From: Accumulibacter sp.
GTDB lineage: Bacteria > Pseudomonadota > Gammaproteobacteria > Burkholderiales > Rhodocyclaceae
Length of the DNA stretch: 54,862 nt
Assembly (NCBI RefSeq): GCF_016789985.1
Contig: NZ_JAEUOL010000169.1
Location: 1 to 54,862, forward strand
Direction of reading: 5' to 3'
Part shown: piece by piece, positions 45,566 through 54,862 of the stretch
How positions within the stretch are numbered: position 1 is the first letter of the stretch
Layout of the letters: every line of letters begins with the position of its first letter
Notes under the pieces: model-generated
Database searches by the model: none
Told to the model about the DNA's origin: nothing
Seen by the model: the letters and a program-made list of their open reading frames with translations, nothing else
Translations under genes and position numbers: made by a program

Positions 45566-47731
45566 TCAGGAAACCTTGAAGCCGGCTACCGAACCCTTCA
45601 GCTCGGTGGCCAGTCCGGCCAGTTCGCCGATTGCCGTGGCGGTTTTCTGTGTACCGGCGGTGGTCTGCCCGGTCACCTGCAATATCTCCTGCATCCGGCG
45701 GGCGACCTTGGTCGCGGAATCCGCGGCCTGACGGGTGGCTGCCGAGATGTTCTCGATCAGTGCGGTCAGCGTTCGTGTGACCTCGCCAATCTCCGCCAGC
45801 GTCTGGCCGGCTGCATCAGAGAGTCTGGCCCCCTCGACGACGCCGCGGGTTGACTCCTCCATTGCCGAAACAGTGTCCTGGGTGTCGGTCTGGATGGTCC
45901 TGACGATCGCGCCGATCTGCTTGGTTGCTTCACCGGAGCGTTCGGCGAGTCGCTGTACTTCTTCCGCCACCACCGTGAAGCCGCGTCCAGCTTCACCGGC
46001 AGAAGCGGCCTGGATCGCGGCGTTGAGCGCCAGCACGTTGGTCTGCTCCGTGATGTCCGAGATCAGTTCGACGATTTCACCGATCTCCTGTGAGGACTCG
46101 CCGAGACGTTTGATGCGTTTCGAGGTTTCCTGGATCTGCTCGCGAATGCGGTTCATGCCGGTGATCGAATCCTCGACGGCCTGGGCGCCCTTGCCGGCAG
46201 CCGCCAACGACTGGCGTGCCACTTTCGCCGACTGCCTGGCGTCGCTCGACACGCTGGTCATCGACGAGGCCATGGCCAGCACCGACTGGCCAGCCACCTT
46301 GATCTCGGCGGCCTGTCGTTCGGCGGCCGCAAGCAGTTCGGTCGAGGTTTGCTGCGCCATTTCCGTCGCCTGCGTCACCCGTCCGGCAGCATCGTTGATG
46401 CGACCGACCAGGACGCGTAGTTCTTCGATGGTGTAGTTGATCGAGTCGGCGATGGCGCCGGTGATATCCTCGGACACGGTTGCCGTCACCGTCAGGTCGC
46501 CGTCGGCAAGATCGCCAAGCTCGTTCATCAAGCGCAGGATGGCGTCCTGGTTCTGGCGATTGACCGCTTCGGTCTCACGTCGGCCCTGTTCGGCCTGCTC
46601 GGCCTGACGCCGGCTTTCGGTCAGGTAGGTTCTGGCCAACATGATGCCCAGCGCGACCGCCAGAGCAATCAGCAACAGAACCACGATGCCATAGGCGGTA
46701 CGATTCAGACGGTTGTCCTGATAGCTCTGGGCCAGTTGGTCGGTTACCTGAAGCAGCTCTTCGCTGTCGCGAAAGATCTGGGAACCTGCCTGCTTGGCAA
46801 TGATCAGTCGCTGCATGTTGCCCAGAATGCCGCCGACGGCTGCCCGATAATCGCCGAAAGTGCTGTCCAGTTCGGCCAGCTTGTGTTTTGCCTCGGGGTC
46901 CGTGGTCGCCGCGATACGCATCGATTCGCTGCCCTTGGTCAGCGCCTGCACCGTATCGCGAAAGGTATTGGTGTCCTTGCCGAGAAGGAAGGCGATTTCG
47001 GGGTCAATTGCATCCCCCAGCAGCAACGCATTGGCGTTCTTGGCAATCCGTTGCGTCAGCATCACCAGCAGATTGGCCGCGGCAATGTCCCGCACGCTGG
47101 CACTGCTTTGCAGCTTGAGCGCCGCCAGCTGCTCCGACAAGTCCAGGAGTTGTGGATTCCGCTCGTTGATCGAGGCGACGTCCTTACCGAGGGAAATCAG
47201 ATTCTTCTCCATTTCCAGGAGGCGGGTCGCGTTCTTGTCGGTCTTGTCCCAGACCTGGGTCAGTGCCTGCAGTTGTGGCTGGACGCTGCCTGGCGAGGGG
47301 GGGACCCGGCCGGCGGCCAGTTCCCCGCCGTTGGTCAGCTTTTCAATATTGTCGGCGAAGCTGTCCCTGGATTCCCGTAGCTGCTTGAAGGCGATCGGTT
47401 CGCCAAGCAGGGCCAGGCTCGAGGCCTTGGCCAGTCGTTGCGACAGCATCCGCATGTCGCCGGCGGTGGCGATGTAAGCCGTATGGAAGGTCGCCTGCCG
47501 GTTGTCGCGATAGACGACCACGGCGATCACCAGCATCACCAGCACCAGGCAGCCGCCCAGCAGTTGCAAGCGTTTGGCAACCGGCAGCTGGCGCAGCATG
47601 GCGGGCGAAAACGGGAACGCCGCCTTTTTCGCCGGAGCGTCCGTATCCATCACCGTGCGACTGGTGAGCGTCTCACCTGCAGGGTCCGTGATGCGGGACA
47701 GGAAAGCCGGTAGCTTGAGTCTGAACGTCAT
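45566..47731 (-). CDS. pilJ: Twitching-motility methyl-accepting chemotaxis protein PilJ
   Basis: The 721-residue receptor has a cytoplasmic start of about 50 residues, a first membrane helix ([20 protein letters not shown]), and a periplasmic domain with two PilJ-type helical modules ([20 protein letters not shown] and [20 protein letters not shown]). A second helix lies near 345-365, then HAMP and the signalling domain with hairpin tip [28 protein letters not shown] precedes ATG 47731. No methyltransferase or methylesterase gene is present in the cluster. Confidence 0.94.
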   Translation of the reverse strand: MTFRLKLPAFLSRITDPAGETLTSRTVMDTDAPAKKAAFPFSPAMLRQLPVAKRLQLLGGCLVLVMLVIAVVVYRDNRQATFHTAYIATAGDMRMLSQRLAKASSLALLGEPIAFKQLRESRDSFADNIEKLTNGGELAAGRVPPSPGSVQPQLQALTQVWDKTDKNATRLLEMEKNLISLGKDVASINERNPQLLDLSEQLAALKLQSSASVRDIAAANLLVMLTQRIAKNANALLLGDAIDPEIAFLLGKDTNTFRDTVQALTKGSESMRIAATTDPEAKHKLAELDSTFGDYRAAVGGILGNMQRLIIAKQAGSQIFRDSEELLQVTDQLAQSYQDNRLNRTAYGIVVLLLIALAVALGIMLARTYLTESRRQAEQAEQGRRETEAVNRQNQDAILRLMNELGDLADGDLTVTATVSEDITGAIADSINYTIEELRVLVGRINDAAGRVTQATEMAQQTSTELLAAAERQAAEIKVAGQSVLAMASSMTSVSSDARQSAKVARQSLAAAGKGAQAVEDSITGMNRIREQIQETSKRIKRLGESSQEIGEIVELISDITEQTNVLALNAAIQAASAGEAGRGFTVVAEEVQRLAERSGEATKQIGAIVRTIQTDTQDTVSAMEESTRGVVEGARLSDAAGQTLAEIGEVTRTLTALIENISAATRQAADSATKVARRMQEILQVTGQTTAGTQKTATAIGELAGLATELKGSVAGFKVS

Positions 47732-47803
47732 CTTCCTTCTCCGGTTACACTTCCTCGACGGTGAGAATCATGGTCGTCGAGGTCTGCTTGATGCACGCGC
47801 GGC

Positions 47804-48313
47804 TCAAGCGGCGATGTCCATGAACGCCTCGTCGGCCAGCAGTTCCCGCACTCTGAGCTTGTTCCAGCGCCGCCCTTCGTTGTCCGAATAGGTTTCTGCG
47901 GCCCAGGCCGGTGCGTCAGAGGCTGCGGGTTCAGGCGTCAAGGCGTCGACATTACGCAAGCCAATCATGCGGTTCACCAGCAGGGCGGCATTGCTGCCAT
48001 GCCGGCTGCCCACCAGAAGGAGCCGGGAACTGCTGTTGCGAGGCGTCGCTTCCTTGCCGACAAAGGCCGACAGATCAACCACCGAGTACAGATTGCCGCG
48101 GATGTTGGCGATCCCTGCGAACCAGGCTTTGGTCAAGGGAACCGTGGTCAGGGGGGTGAGGGTAACGATCTCACCCGAGTCAGCCAGATCGAGCAGCCAG
48201 TATTGCGATCCGGCCTGAACACCAAGCAATCCGGCCGGCGTCTGATTGCTCGTGCCGGCCAGGCGTGCTGCGAGATAGGACTGAAATTCGTGCAGACTGA
48301 TCTTCTTGGTCAT
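47804..48313 (-). CDS. pilI: CheW-like coupling protein PilI
   Basis: The 169-residue CheW-family protein links PilJ to ChpA. The fold shows YWLLDLADSGEIVTLTPLTT, LTKAWFAGIANIRGNLYSVV and DLSAFVGKEATPRNSSSRLL. ATG 48313 was chosen; the longer frame upstream is a shadow of pilH. It lies 14 bases after pilH. Confidence 0.92.
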   Translation of the reverse strand: MTKKISLHEFQSYLAARLAGTSNQTPAGLLGVQAGSQYWLLDLADSGEIVTLTPLTTVPLTKAWFAGIANIRGNLYSVVDLSAFVGKEATPRNSSSRLLLVGSRHGSNAALLVNRMIGLRNVDALTPEPAASDAPAWAAETYSDNEGRRWNKLRVRELLADEAFMDIAA

Positions 48314-48327
48314 GCCCGGGCCATCGT

Positions 48328-48690
48328 TCAGAGAGCTGCAATCTTGGCCAGCAACTCCTGACCATTTACTGGTTTGACCAGATAATCCTGTGCCCCCTGG
48401 CGCAAGCCCCAGATCTTGTCGGTTTCCTGGCCCTTGGTGGTGCACACGATTACCGGGATGTTTCTCGTCGCCGGATCACGGGTCAGGGTACGGGTTGCCT
48501 GGTAGCCGTTGAGGCCGGGCATTACCACGTCCATCAGGACAAGATCCGGCAACTCGTTGCGCGCCTTGGCAATTCCTTCCTCACCGTTTTCTGCGGTAAT
48601 CACCTGATAGCCGTTACTGCTCAGCAGTTCTCTCAGGACATGCCGTTCCGTCGGCGAATCGTCAACGACGAGGATCTTCTTGATGGTCAT
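48328..48690 (-). CDS. pilH: Response regulator PilH
   Basis: This 120-residue stand-alone receiver has acidic residues in ILVVDDSPTERHVL, the phospho-Asp in LVLMDVVMPGLNGYQ, Thr in VIVCTTKGQETD and Lys in DYLVKPVNG. In the Chp system PilH is the CheY-like partner influencing retraction and cAMP. It is second in the pilGHIJ-chpA run. Confidence 0.93.
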   Translation of the reverse strand: MTIKKILVVDDSPTERHVLRELLSSNGYQVITAENGEEGIAKARNELPDLVLMDVVMPGLNGYQATRTLTRDPATRNIPVIVCTTKGQETDKIWGLRQGAQDYLVKPVNGQELLAKIAAL

Positions 48691-48735
48691 GGGCTCTCAG
48701 CCTCCCCGGTTGCCCTGCAACAAGCTCTGTCATTC

Positions 48736-49134
48736 TCAGGTCGCTGGCGGTGGTGCAAAAGCCGCAACCGTCTGCAACAGACTGTCCTTCGTAAATGGTT
48801 TGGTCAAGTAATGGTCGGAGCCGACCATGCGGCCACGCGCGCGGTCGAACAGGCCATCCCGTGATGACAGCATGATCACCGGCGTCGAGCGAAAACGCTG
48901 GTTTTTCTTGATCAGGGCACAGGTCTGGTAGCCGTCAAGGCGTGGCATCACGATGTCGCAAAAAATGACTTCCGGTTGATGATCGGCAACTTTGGCCAGC
49001 GCGTCGAAACCGTCCTCGGCGAGCAGCACCTGACATCCGGCCTGTACGAGAAAGATCTCTGCGCTGCGCCGTATCGTGTTGCTGTCGTCGATGACCATGA
49101 CCTTGACGCCGCGTAACCTTGCAGCTTCAGTCAC
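48736..49134 (-). CDS. pilG: Response regulator PilG
   Basis: The 132-residue CheY-like protein uses GTG 49134 behind GGAGGAGAAAG. Receiver motifs are VKVMVIDDSNTIRRSAEIFL, VIFCDIVMPRLDGYQ (phospho-Asp), VIMLSSRDG and YLTKPFTKD. PilG is expected to promote pilus extension. A TATAGT at 49213-49218 on the minus strand is the best -10 candidate for the operon. Confidence 0.93.
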   Translation of the reverse strand: MTEAARLRGVKVMVIDDSNTIRRSAEIFLVQAGCQVLLAEDGFDALAKVADHQPEVIFCDIVMPRLDGYQTCALIKKNQRFRSTPVIMLSSRDGLFDRARGRMVGSDHYLTKPFTKDSLLQTVAAFAPPPAT

Positions 49135-49229
49135 CTTTCTCCTCCAGAGTGTTCCCGGTCGCGATCGAAACCTTCGGAAGTCCCGGTTTCATTATCATGT
49201 TCTGCTGTCAGCACTATACCGCATTGTCT

Positions 49230-49427
49230 TCAGATTTCGACCATTTCGAAATCTTCCTTGCGTGCTCCGCATTCCGGACAGGTCCAGTTGATCGGCAGAT
49301 CCGTCCAGCGTGTACCGGGGGCGACGCCGTCGTCCGGCAGTCCCTTGGTCTCGTCATAAATGAAGCCACAGGTCAGACACATCCAGGTGCGATAGGGCTC
49401 GTCATTCGGCATATTTAGGGTGGTCAT
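49230..49427 (-). CDS. Rubredoxin
   Basis: The 65-residue rubredoxin has the two iron-binding knuckles CLTCGFIYDE and CPECGARKEDFE, with the aromatic core GTRWTDLPINWTCP. It is a one-electron carrier. ATG 49427 is likely; ATG 49412 is also in frame. It is divergent from thiD, an arrangement common in betaproteobacteria. Partner enzymes are not visible. Confidence 0.95.
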   Translation of the reverse strand: MTTLNMPNDEPYRTWMCLTCGFIYDETKGLPDDGVAPGTRWTDLPINWTCPECGARKEDFEMVEI

Positions 49428-49462
49428 CGGTTTTCGGGTAGAATTCTCGGGAAAACGCAAGG

Positions 49463-49492
49463 ATTCTAGCCAAACCCGCTGCCTGATGCCAA
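49463..49492 (-). promoter_or_regulatory. Promoter of the rubredoxin gene
   Basis: On the minus strand TTGGCA (49487-49492) and TAGAAT (49463-49468) are 18 bases apart, with a start point near 49456 and a leader of about 30 bases. Confidence 0.5.
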
Positions 49493-49534
49493 GGGTTTGT
49501 CGAAGGCAGCCCGTCCTGACGCCATCGTGTTCTC

Positions 49535-50398
49535 ATGAAGCCACGCTCAAGCCAACTGTCGCCCCCCATCGTACTTACTTTTGCCGCCAGCGATCCCTCG
49601 GGTGGTGCCGGGATGCAGGCCGACCTGATGACCATTTCGTCGATCGGCTGCCACCCCCTGTCGGTGACCACGGCGCTCACTGTACAGGATACCGTCGGCG
49701 TCGACAGCGTGCTGGCGGTCGATGCCGATTGCGTCGAGGATCAGGCGCGCACGCTGCTCGAAGACATGCCGGTCTCGGCATTCAAGGTCGGTCTGCTGGG
49801 CAGCCTCGAAAACATCGCGGTGATTGCCGGGATCGTCGCCGATTATCCTGCCGTGCCACTGGTGCTTGATCCGGTACTGGCCTCCGGACGAGGTGATGAA
49901 CTGGCAGATGAGGAGATGATCACCGGCCTGCGCGAATTGCTGATGCCCTTGACCACCATCCTGACACCGAATTCTCTCGAAGCGCGACGCCTGGTCGATG
50001 GCAACCGCGATGGAACCGACGACGAGACTGATCCGCTGTCGCCGACCCTGGTCGAATGCGCGCAGAGCCTGCTCGATCTGGGTTGCGAGTACGTCCTGTT
50101 GACCGGGACTCACGACAATACGGTGCGTGTCATCAATAATCTTTATCGAAAAGGGCTTGGTCTGGTGCGCAGCGATGCGTGGGATCGTCTGCCGGACAGT
50201 TATCATGGGTCCGGCTGTACGCTGGCTTCGGCGATTGCCGCCAATCTTGCTCACGGTCTGTCGATGGACGAAGCGGTCGGGGCGGCGCAGGAGTACACAT
50301 GGCAGGCGCTGGTCGCCGGGTTTCGGCCGGGCATGGGACAGTTCCTTCCCGATCGCTTTTTCCGCATCCGCGCGCGGCGTGGCGGTTTTGATGACTGA
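49535..50398 (+). CDS. thiD: Hydroxymethylpyrimidine / phosphomethylpyrimidine kinase
   Basis: The 287-residue kinase phosphorylates HMP to HMP-PP for thiamine synthesis. It has [20 protein letters not shown] at the start, [18 protein letters not shown], and [20 protein letters not shown] with the anion hole and catalytic residues. It overlaps thiE by 8 bases. No TPP riboswitch was recognised in the 107-base upstream gap. Confidence 0.94.
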   Translation: MKPRSSQLSPPIVLTFAASDPSGGAGMQADLMTISSIGCHPLSVTTALTVQDTVGVDSVLAVDADCVEDQARTLLEDMPVSAFKVGLLGSLENIAVIAGIVADYPAVPLVLDPVLASGRGDELADEEMITGLRELLMPLTTILTPNSLEARRLVDGNRDGTDDETDPLSPTLVECAQSLLDLGCEYVLLTGTHDNTVRVINNLYRKGLGLVRSDAWDRLPDSYHGSGCTLASAIAANLAHGLSMDEAVGAAQEYTWQALVAGFRPGMGQFLPDRFFRIRARRGGFDD

Positions 50399-51047
50399 AG
50401 CGCTGCGGCCGCGACTGCGCGGTCTCTATGCGATTACCCCGGATGGCTTGACCGACGAGAAAAGCCAGCTTGTCCGAGTCGAGGCGGCCTTGCGGGGTGG
50501 GGCAACGCTCCTCCAGTATCGCGACAAGAAGGCGCCTGCCGACCGGCGGGCGGCCACGGCGCGTGCCCTGCACGGTCTTTGCCGACGGTATGGCGCCCGC
50601 CTGCTGATCAATGACGACCTCATCCTGGCTCTGGCGATCGAAGCCGATGGCGTCCATCTCGGCGTGACCGATGGCAATCTGCTGGCCGCCCGGCAAGCCT
50701 TGCCGCCTGGCTGCCTGGTCGGCGTCTCCTGTTATGCCGATTTCGCCCGCGCTCGTGCGGCGGCTGCGGCGGGGGCTGATTATGTTGCTTTTGGCGCGGT
50801 TTATCCTTCGTTGACCAAACCGTTGGCACCGCCCGCTCCGCTGTCGCTGTTTTCGCTGTGCCGTGCCGAACTGGGCGTGCCGAGTTGTGCCATTGGCGGT
50901 ATCACCGCAGACAATGCGGCACCCCTGCTGGCGGCCGGGGCCGATCTGCTGGCGGTGATCAGCGACCTGTTCGACGCGCCCGATGTGGCGGCACGCGCGG
51001 CGGCCTATCAACTCCGCTTCAAGGAAGAAAACCGTGATGTCCCGTAG
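50391..51047 (+). CDS. thiE: Thiamine-phosphate synthase
   Basis: The 218-residue TIM-barrel enzyme joins HMP-PP and HET-P. It has [62 protein letters not shown] and [20 protein letters not shown]. Its ATG lies in ATGACTGA, shared with the thiD stop. The final 11 bases overlap hemL. Confidence 0.95.
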   Translation: MTEALRPRLRGLYAITPDGLTDEKSQLVRVEAALRGGATLLQYRDKKAPADRRAATARALHGLCRRYGARLLINDDLILALAIEADGVHLGVTDGNLLAARQALPPGCLVGVSCYADFARARAAAAAGADYVAFGAVYPSLTKPLAPPAPLSLFSLCRAELGVPSCAIGGITADNAAPLLAAGADLLAVISDLFDAPDVAARAAAYQLRFKEENRDVP

Positions 51048-52314
51048 CCAACAACTTTTTGAACGTGCCCAGCAGTACATTCCCGGCGGCGTCAACTCGC
51101 CGGTACGGGCGTTTCGGTCGGTCGGCGGCACGCCGCGCTTTTTCGCTGTGGGCACCGGCGCACGGGTCACCGATGCCGACGGCCGGAGCTACCTCGATTA
51201 CGTGGGCTCCTGGGGGCCGCTGATTCTCGGGCACGCCCATCCGGCGGTGATCGCTGCCGTTCAACAGGCGGCTGCCAATGGCCTGTCCTTCGGCGCGCCA
51301 ACCGAGAGCGAGGTCGAGATGGCTGAGCTGCTGTGCAGCCTGTTGCCCTCGCTGGAAATGGTGCGGCTGGTCAGTTCGGGAACCGAGGCGACGATGAGTG
51401 CCATCCGTCTGGCACGCGGTTTTACCGGACGTGATCTGCTGATCAAGTTCGAAGGCTGCTATCACGGTCATTCGGACAGCCTTCTGGTCAAGGCCGGCTC
51501 GGGCCTGCTGACCCTCGGCAATCCGAGTTCGGGGGGTGTGCCGGCCGATGTGGCTCGCCATACGCTGGTGCTCGACTACAACGACAGCGGGCAGCTCGAG
51601 GCCGCTTTCGCCGAGCATGGGGCGGCCATTGCTGCGGTGATCGTCGAAGCGGTCGCCGGCAACATGAACCTGATCGCGCCACGGTCCGGCTTCCTGCAGA
51701 CCATGCGCGAACTGTGCAGCCGTCACGGAGCAGTGTTGATTTTCGACGAGGTGATGACCGGTTTCCGGGTCGGCCCGCGCGGCGCACAGGGACTCTACGA
51801 CATGACGCCGGATCTGACCACTCTCGGCAAGGTGATTGGCGGTGGCATGCCGGTGGGCGCGTTTGGCGGCCGGCGCGAGATCATGGCCAGCATCGCGCCG
51901 CTCGGCCCGGTGTATCAGGCCGGTACGCTGTCCGGCAACCCGGTGGCAGTGGCTGCCGGTCTGGCGACACTCAAGCTGCTGCAGGCGGACGGCTTTTACG
52001 ATGCGCTGGCGCAGGGCGCGCGCAGTCTCACCGAAGGGCTGGTGGCCGTGGCCAGAAAACACGGTGTCCCGTTCTCGGCACAGTCGATCGGCGGGATGTT
52101 CGGACTCTACTTCCGTGCGCAGTGCCCACAGACCTACGCCGAGGTGATGGAGTCCGATCAGCCGGCGTTCAGGCGCTTCTTCCACGCCATGCTCGACACC
52201 GGACACTATTTCGCTCCCTCGGCTTTTGAAGCCGGCTTCGTGTCGGCCGCCCACAGTACGGCCGATATCGCAGCCACCGTCGCTGCCGCAGACGCCGTTT
52301 TCAGCAACTGGTGA
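51037..52314 (+). CDS. hemL: Glutamate-1-semialdehyde 2,1-aminomutase
   Basis: This 425-residue PLP enzyme makes 5-aminolevulinate in the C5 haem pathway. The opening [34 protein letters not shown], and the PLP-lysine region [19 protein letters not shown] are diagnostic, as is [23 protein letters not shown] 51037 overlaps thiE, indicating coupling of thiamine and haem genes. Length is normal. Confidence 0.96.
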   Translation: MSRSQQLFERAQQYIPGGVNSPVRAFRSVGGTPRFFAVGTGARVTDADGRSYLDYVGSWGPLILGHAHPAVIAAVQQAAANGLSFGAPTESEVEMAELLCSLLPSLEMVRLVSSGTEATMSAIRLARGFTGRDLLIKFEGCYHGHSDSLLVKAGSGLLTLGNPSSGGVPADVARHTLVLDYNDSGQLEAAFAEHGAAIAAVIVEAVAGNMNLIAPRSGFLQTMRELCSRHGAVLIFDEVMTGFRVGPRGAQGLYDMTPDLTTLGKVIGGGMPVGAFGGRREIMASIAPLGPVYQAGTLSGNPVAVAAGLATLKLLQADGFYDALAQGARSLTEGLVAVARKHGVPFSAQSIGGMFGLYFRAQCPQTYAEVMESDQPAFRRFFHAMLDTGHYFAPSAFEAGFVSAAHSTADIAATVAAADAVFSNW

Positions 52315-52368
52315 AGAGCGTCCCGGCTGCCGGCGTGGCGCCGAAGACCACCCCGGGCGGCCAGTGAA

Positions 52369-52399
52369 ATGAAGCCCCGGGCGGAGGGCGGCGCTTCAT
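52369..52399. terminator. Hairpin in the convergent hemL / corA gap
   Basis: ATGAAGC (52369-52375) and GCTTCAT (52393-52399) form the base of a stem around a GC-rich segment, midway between the two stop codons. It could serve both directions; there is no T-tract. Confidence 0.4.
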
Positions 52400-52423
52400 C
52401 GCGCAAGCAAGCCCGGCAGGGAT

Positions 52424-53812
52424 CTAGTCGGTCCGGCGGTTTGCGGCGTGACTGCTGCGTGCCCGGCGCCGCTCGAAGTGGCGCAGGCCGAGATAGGTCA
52501 ATCCGCCAACGGCGACCATGGCACAAGCAAAACTCGAGTAGGCAATCGGCCAGGGAATCCCTTCGGTCATCATCGAGAATTCGGACATGCCGCCCATGCC
52601 GGCCAGCACGTTGATCGGCATGAAAATGACGCTCAGGATGGTCAGCCGCTTGATGTCCTTGTTCTGGTTGATGTTGATCGCGCTGTCGGTGGCATCCATC
52701 AGGAAGTTGATCTTGTTGAACAGAAACGCGGTATGGCCGTCGAGCGATTCGATGTCGCGCAGGATCTCGCGCACGTCGTTGTGTTGCGCCTCGGAGAGGA
52801 ACTTGCCGCGCAGCAGGAAGGACAATGCCCGCCGCGTGTCAAGTACGCTGCGGCGTGTGCGTCCATTGAGATCCTCGGCCTCGGAGATCGCCAACAGGAT
52901 TTTCGACGCCTCCTGGTCGCTGGTGTGCGAGCGCAGCACCTGCCTGCCAACCTTTTCCAGTTCGGCGTAAACGTCCTCGAGAGCGTTGGCCGAGTACTCG
53001 ACGTCGGCTGCGTAGAGGTCGAGCAGCACGTCGGTACCGTTGCTGACGTAGCCTGGCCGGGTACGCGCGCGGGCCCTTTGCAGGCGGAATACCGGCAGCT
53101 CCTCGCTGCGCACAGTGAACAGGACGTCGTACTGGAGGATGAGGGCGACCGGAACGTTACGTGATTCCTCCCGGGTGTCGAGCAGGAAGTCGGAGTGCAG
53201 GTGGGTGTGCCCTTCTTCGTCCACATAGAAGCGGGCGCTCGCTTCCAGGTCGGTGAGATTGCCCGGGTCGGGCAGGTCCACGTCAAACCGTTCGCCAATC
53301 CAGCCACGGACTTTCTTGGTTGGCGCTACGAGATCCACCCAGATCGGCTGCACGTCCCGCAAATCGTCCGGGCCGGTAACCGCGATCTGGCGCAGTCGGC
53401 CATCACGCAGCTCAAAGGCGGTGATCGCCATCTTCTCGTTGCGGTAGTGACTGTCGTCGATCAACTCTTCGAGGACTTCGTCCGGCAGCAGGGCGAGAAT
53501 CGGGTCGGCACCCTCCTTGACTTCCTCCCAGACGACCAGACGTTCGTGGGGATCGAGTGATTCAAGAATGTAGGCGACCTCGCGCGGTGGCATCAGCTTG
53601 AGTTTCTGGCGGAGCTCCCGGCGGTACTGTTGCTGAATTTCGACGCTTGCTTCATCCAGGGTGGGTGTTCCCTGTTCGCGTACCAAGGGCGCTACCAGCT
53701 CTTCCACTCGTTTCTGTAGGGAGAGCAGTGACCGAACCTCGCTCAGGTGGACCTCGGCGATGCCCTTCTGCAGCATTTCCGGGGTGATCGGCTTGTTGTT
53801 CTCTTCGCTCAC
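52424..53812 (-). CDS. CorA-family divalent cation transporter with MgtE-N-like domain
   Basis: The 462-residue protein uses GTG 53812 behind AGGGGG. The N-terminal ~120 residues form a helical domain resembling MgtE-N (MPPREVAYILESLDPHERLV). A CorA cytoplasmic funnel follows, then two C-terminal membrane helices (LTILSVIFMPINVLAGMGG and AYSSFACAMVAVGGLTYLGL). The GMN selectivity motif after helix 1 reads GMG (405-407). Mg2+ is the expected ion, but the motif change could alter selectivity (inference). A weak -10 (TACAAT, 53856-53861 minus) lies upstream. Confidence 0.85.
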   Translation of the reverse strand: MSEENNKPITPEMLQKGIAEVHLSEVRSLLSLQKRVEELVAPLVREQGTPTLDEASVEIQQQYRRELRQKLKLMPPREVAYILESLDPHERLVVWEEVKEGADPILALLPDEVLEELIDDSHYRNEKMAITAFELRDGRLRQIAVTGPDDLRDVQPIWVDLVAPTKKVRGWIGERFDVDLPDPGNLTDLEASARFYVDEEGHTHLHSDFLLDTREESRNVPVALILQYDVLFTVRSEELPVFRLQRARARTRPGYVSNGTDVLLDLYAADVEYSANALEDVYAELEKVGRQVLRSHTSDQEASKILLAISEAEDLNGRTRRSVLDTRRALSFLLRGKFLSEAQHNDVREILRDIESLDGHTAFLFNKINFLMDATDSAININQNKDIKRLTILSVIFMPINVLAGMGGMSEFSMMTEGIPWPIAYSSFACAMVAVGGLTYLGLRHFERRRARSSHAANRRTD

Positions 53813-54046
53813 GTTATTAGCCCCCTGATCCTGGGATGAATCAACGAAGCGCCGGATTGTACTCCGCGATATCGGCCGCGCCGATGGTCTTGAAACATTT
53901 TGGCGCATATTTCTTGGAGTGGAGGCAAGGGCGGCTGGGGTTCGATGGGGTCCGCCCGTGAGACTCTTCTGTGAGAAGATGGCCGCCTGCGCGGCTGTCG
54001 GTCCGGCACGCAGGCGGGCGATGGCAGGCGACATTCCGGAGGGGCA

Positions 54047-54862
54047 GTGAGCGCAGAGAACGAGCCGCACGGCGAGCACCCAAGTCTGGCCGCGACCGCA
54101 CTGGCCGCGATGGGGGTCGTTTTTGGCGATATCGGCACCAGTCCCCTTTACACCATGAAGGAGGTCTTCGGCGGCCACCATCCACTGGCGGTCACCGCGG
54201 ACAACGTGCTCGGCATTCTCTCGCTGGTTTTCTGGGCGTTGACCATCACCGTGTCGTTGAAGTACGTGCTCTTCATCATGCGTGCCGACAACAAGGGTGA
54301 GGGCGGCATCATGGCGCTCACCGCGCTGGCGTTGCGCACGGCGAATGCCTCGCCGCGTGTGCTGTGGCTGGTTTCGGTTCTGGGGATCTTCGGTGCGGCA
54401 CTGTTCTATGGCGATGCGGTGATCACGCCGGCGATGTCGGTTCTCGCGGCGGTCGAAGGACTCGAAGTCGCGGCGCCTCTGCTCGGCCTCTACATCTTGC
54501 CACTCACAGTCGTCATCCTGGTTCTCCTGTTTGCCTTTCAGCGGCACGGCACGGCTGCCGTGGGCGCGCTGTTCGGACCGGTAATGATGTTCTGGTTCGC
54601 CACCCTTGGCGCGCTCGGCCTGTGGAACGTGATCAAGTACCCGGCCGTGCTGGCAGCGATCAATCCGTGGTACGCCGTGTCCTTTGCCATGCAGCATCCA
54701 GGCATGGTCTTCCTGGCGCTGGGTTCGGTGGTTCTGGCGATCACCGGCGGTGAAGCGCTCTACGCCGACATGGGGCACTTCGGCCGGCGGGCGATCAAGT
54801 GGGCCTGGTTCGGCTTCGTCTTCCCGCTGCTCTATCTCAATTACCTCGGGCAGGGGGCGCTG
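54047..54862 (+). CDS. kup: Kup-family potassium uptake protein, N-terminal part
   Basis: The gene is cut by the right edge after 272 codons. GTG 54047 follows GGAGGGG. The Kup signature [20 protein letters not shown] is at residues 17-36. Further membrane helices include [20 protein letters not shown] and [20 protein letters not shown], and [19 protein letters not shown] is conserved. Kup is a K+/H+ symporter active at low pH. The 234 bases to divergent corA hold no gene. Confidence 0.93.
   Translation, partial: MSAENEPHGEHPSLAATALAAMGVVFGDIGTSPLYTMKEVFGGHHPLAVTADNVLGILSLVFWALTITVSLKYVLFIMRADNKGEGGIMALTALALRTANASPRVLWLVSVLGIFGAALFYGDAVITPAMSVLAAVEGLEVAAPLLGLYILPLTVVILVLLFAFQRHGTAAVGALFGPVMMFWFATLGALGLWNVIKYPAVLAAINPWYAVSFAMQHPGMVFLALGSVVLAITGGEALYADMGHFGRRAIKWAWFGFVFPLLYLNYLGQGAL

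Noticed and set aside
49428..49534. TPP riboswitch upstream of thiD
   Set aside because: The gap is only 107 bases and no conserved THI-box sequence was recognised.
53813..54778. N-terminal extension of the CorA-type gene through the kup gene
   Set aside because: This stretch is antisense to a clear Kup N-terminus and the CorA start is set by GTG 53812 with a ribosome binding site.

Overview
The window is a GC-rich chromosomal segment of a betaproteobacterium. Rhodocyclales, and within it the polyphosphate-accumulating Candidatus Accumulibacter lineage, is the best guess. This is inferred from three gene neighbourhoods typical of that group: rubredoxin-thiD-thiE-hemL beside the pil-chp genes; pilT/pilU divergent from yggS-proC-yggT-yggU; and yqgE-ruvX-pyrR-pyrB-pyrX. 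A class PPK2 polyphosphate kinase is also present. No rRNA, tRNA or CRISPR array was seen.

Positions 1-12.6 kb are accessory. The left edge cuts a minus-strand gene whose N-terminus carries a LEPR-XLL motif and an FG-GAP-like calcium-binding repeat, so it probably encodes a very large surface or secreted protein. Beyond an XRE regulator, an acrylyl-CoA reductase-like gene (acuI), a decayed Tn5-like IS4 element and a LuxR fragment lies a tight four-gene operon (4.6-11.7 kb). It encodes a GAF-GAF-HlyD inner-membrane adaptor, a PqqD-like/M50-protease/HlyD hybrid, a C-terminally truncated SecA paralogue, and an exported HlyD adaptor. I propose that these form a dedicated export machine for the LEPR-XLL protein. 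This is the most novel candidate in the window.

Positions 12.7-20.3 kb hold a Cache-domain periplasmic protein, PPK2 with a Lys/Ala-rich tail, a VOC protein with malonyl-CoA decarboxylase, lgt divergent from ilvD, and a small cytochrome c. Positions 20.4-25.3 kb are a complete branched-chain amino acid ABC operon (livKHMGF), with a hairpin after livK.

Positions 25.4-30.2 kb hold a degenerate EAL-HDOD protein coupled to a ferredoxin-type reductase, an SDR protein coupled to hemJ, and an RlmL-like methyltransferase. Positions 30.3-38.7 kb are the housekeeping block: pilU, pilT, yggS-proC-yggT-yggU, pyrX-pyrB-pyrR-ruvX-yqgE.

Positions 38.7-49.1 kb contain a photolyase overlapping tail-to-tail with chpA, followed by the twitching chemosensory operon pilG-pilH-pilI-pilJ-chpA. 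Together with pilT and pilU, this gives the window both the type IV pilus retraction motors and their control system. Positions 49.2-54.9 kb hold rubredoxin, thiD-thiE-hemL with overlapping starts, a CorA-family transporter with an altered GMN motif, and the start of a kup potassium transporter cut by the right edge.
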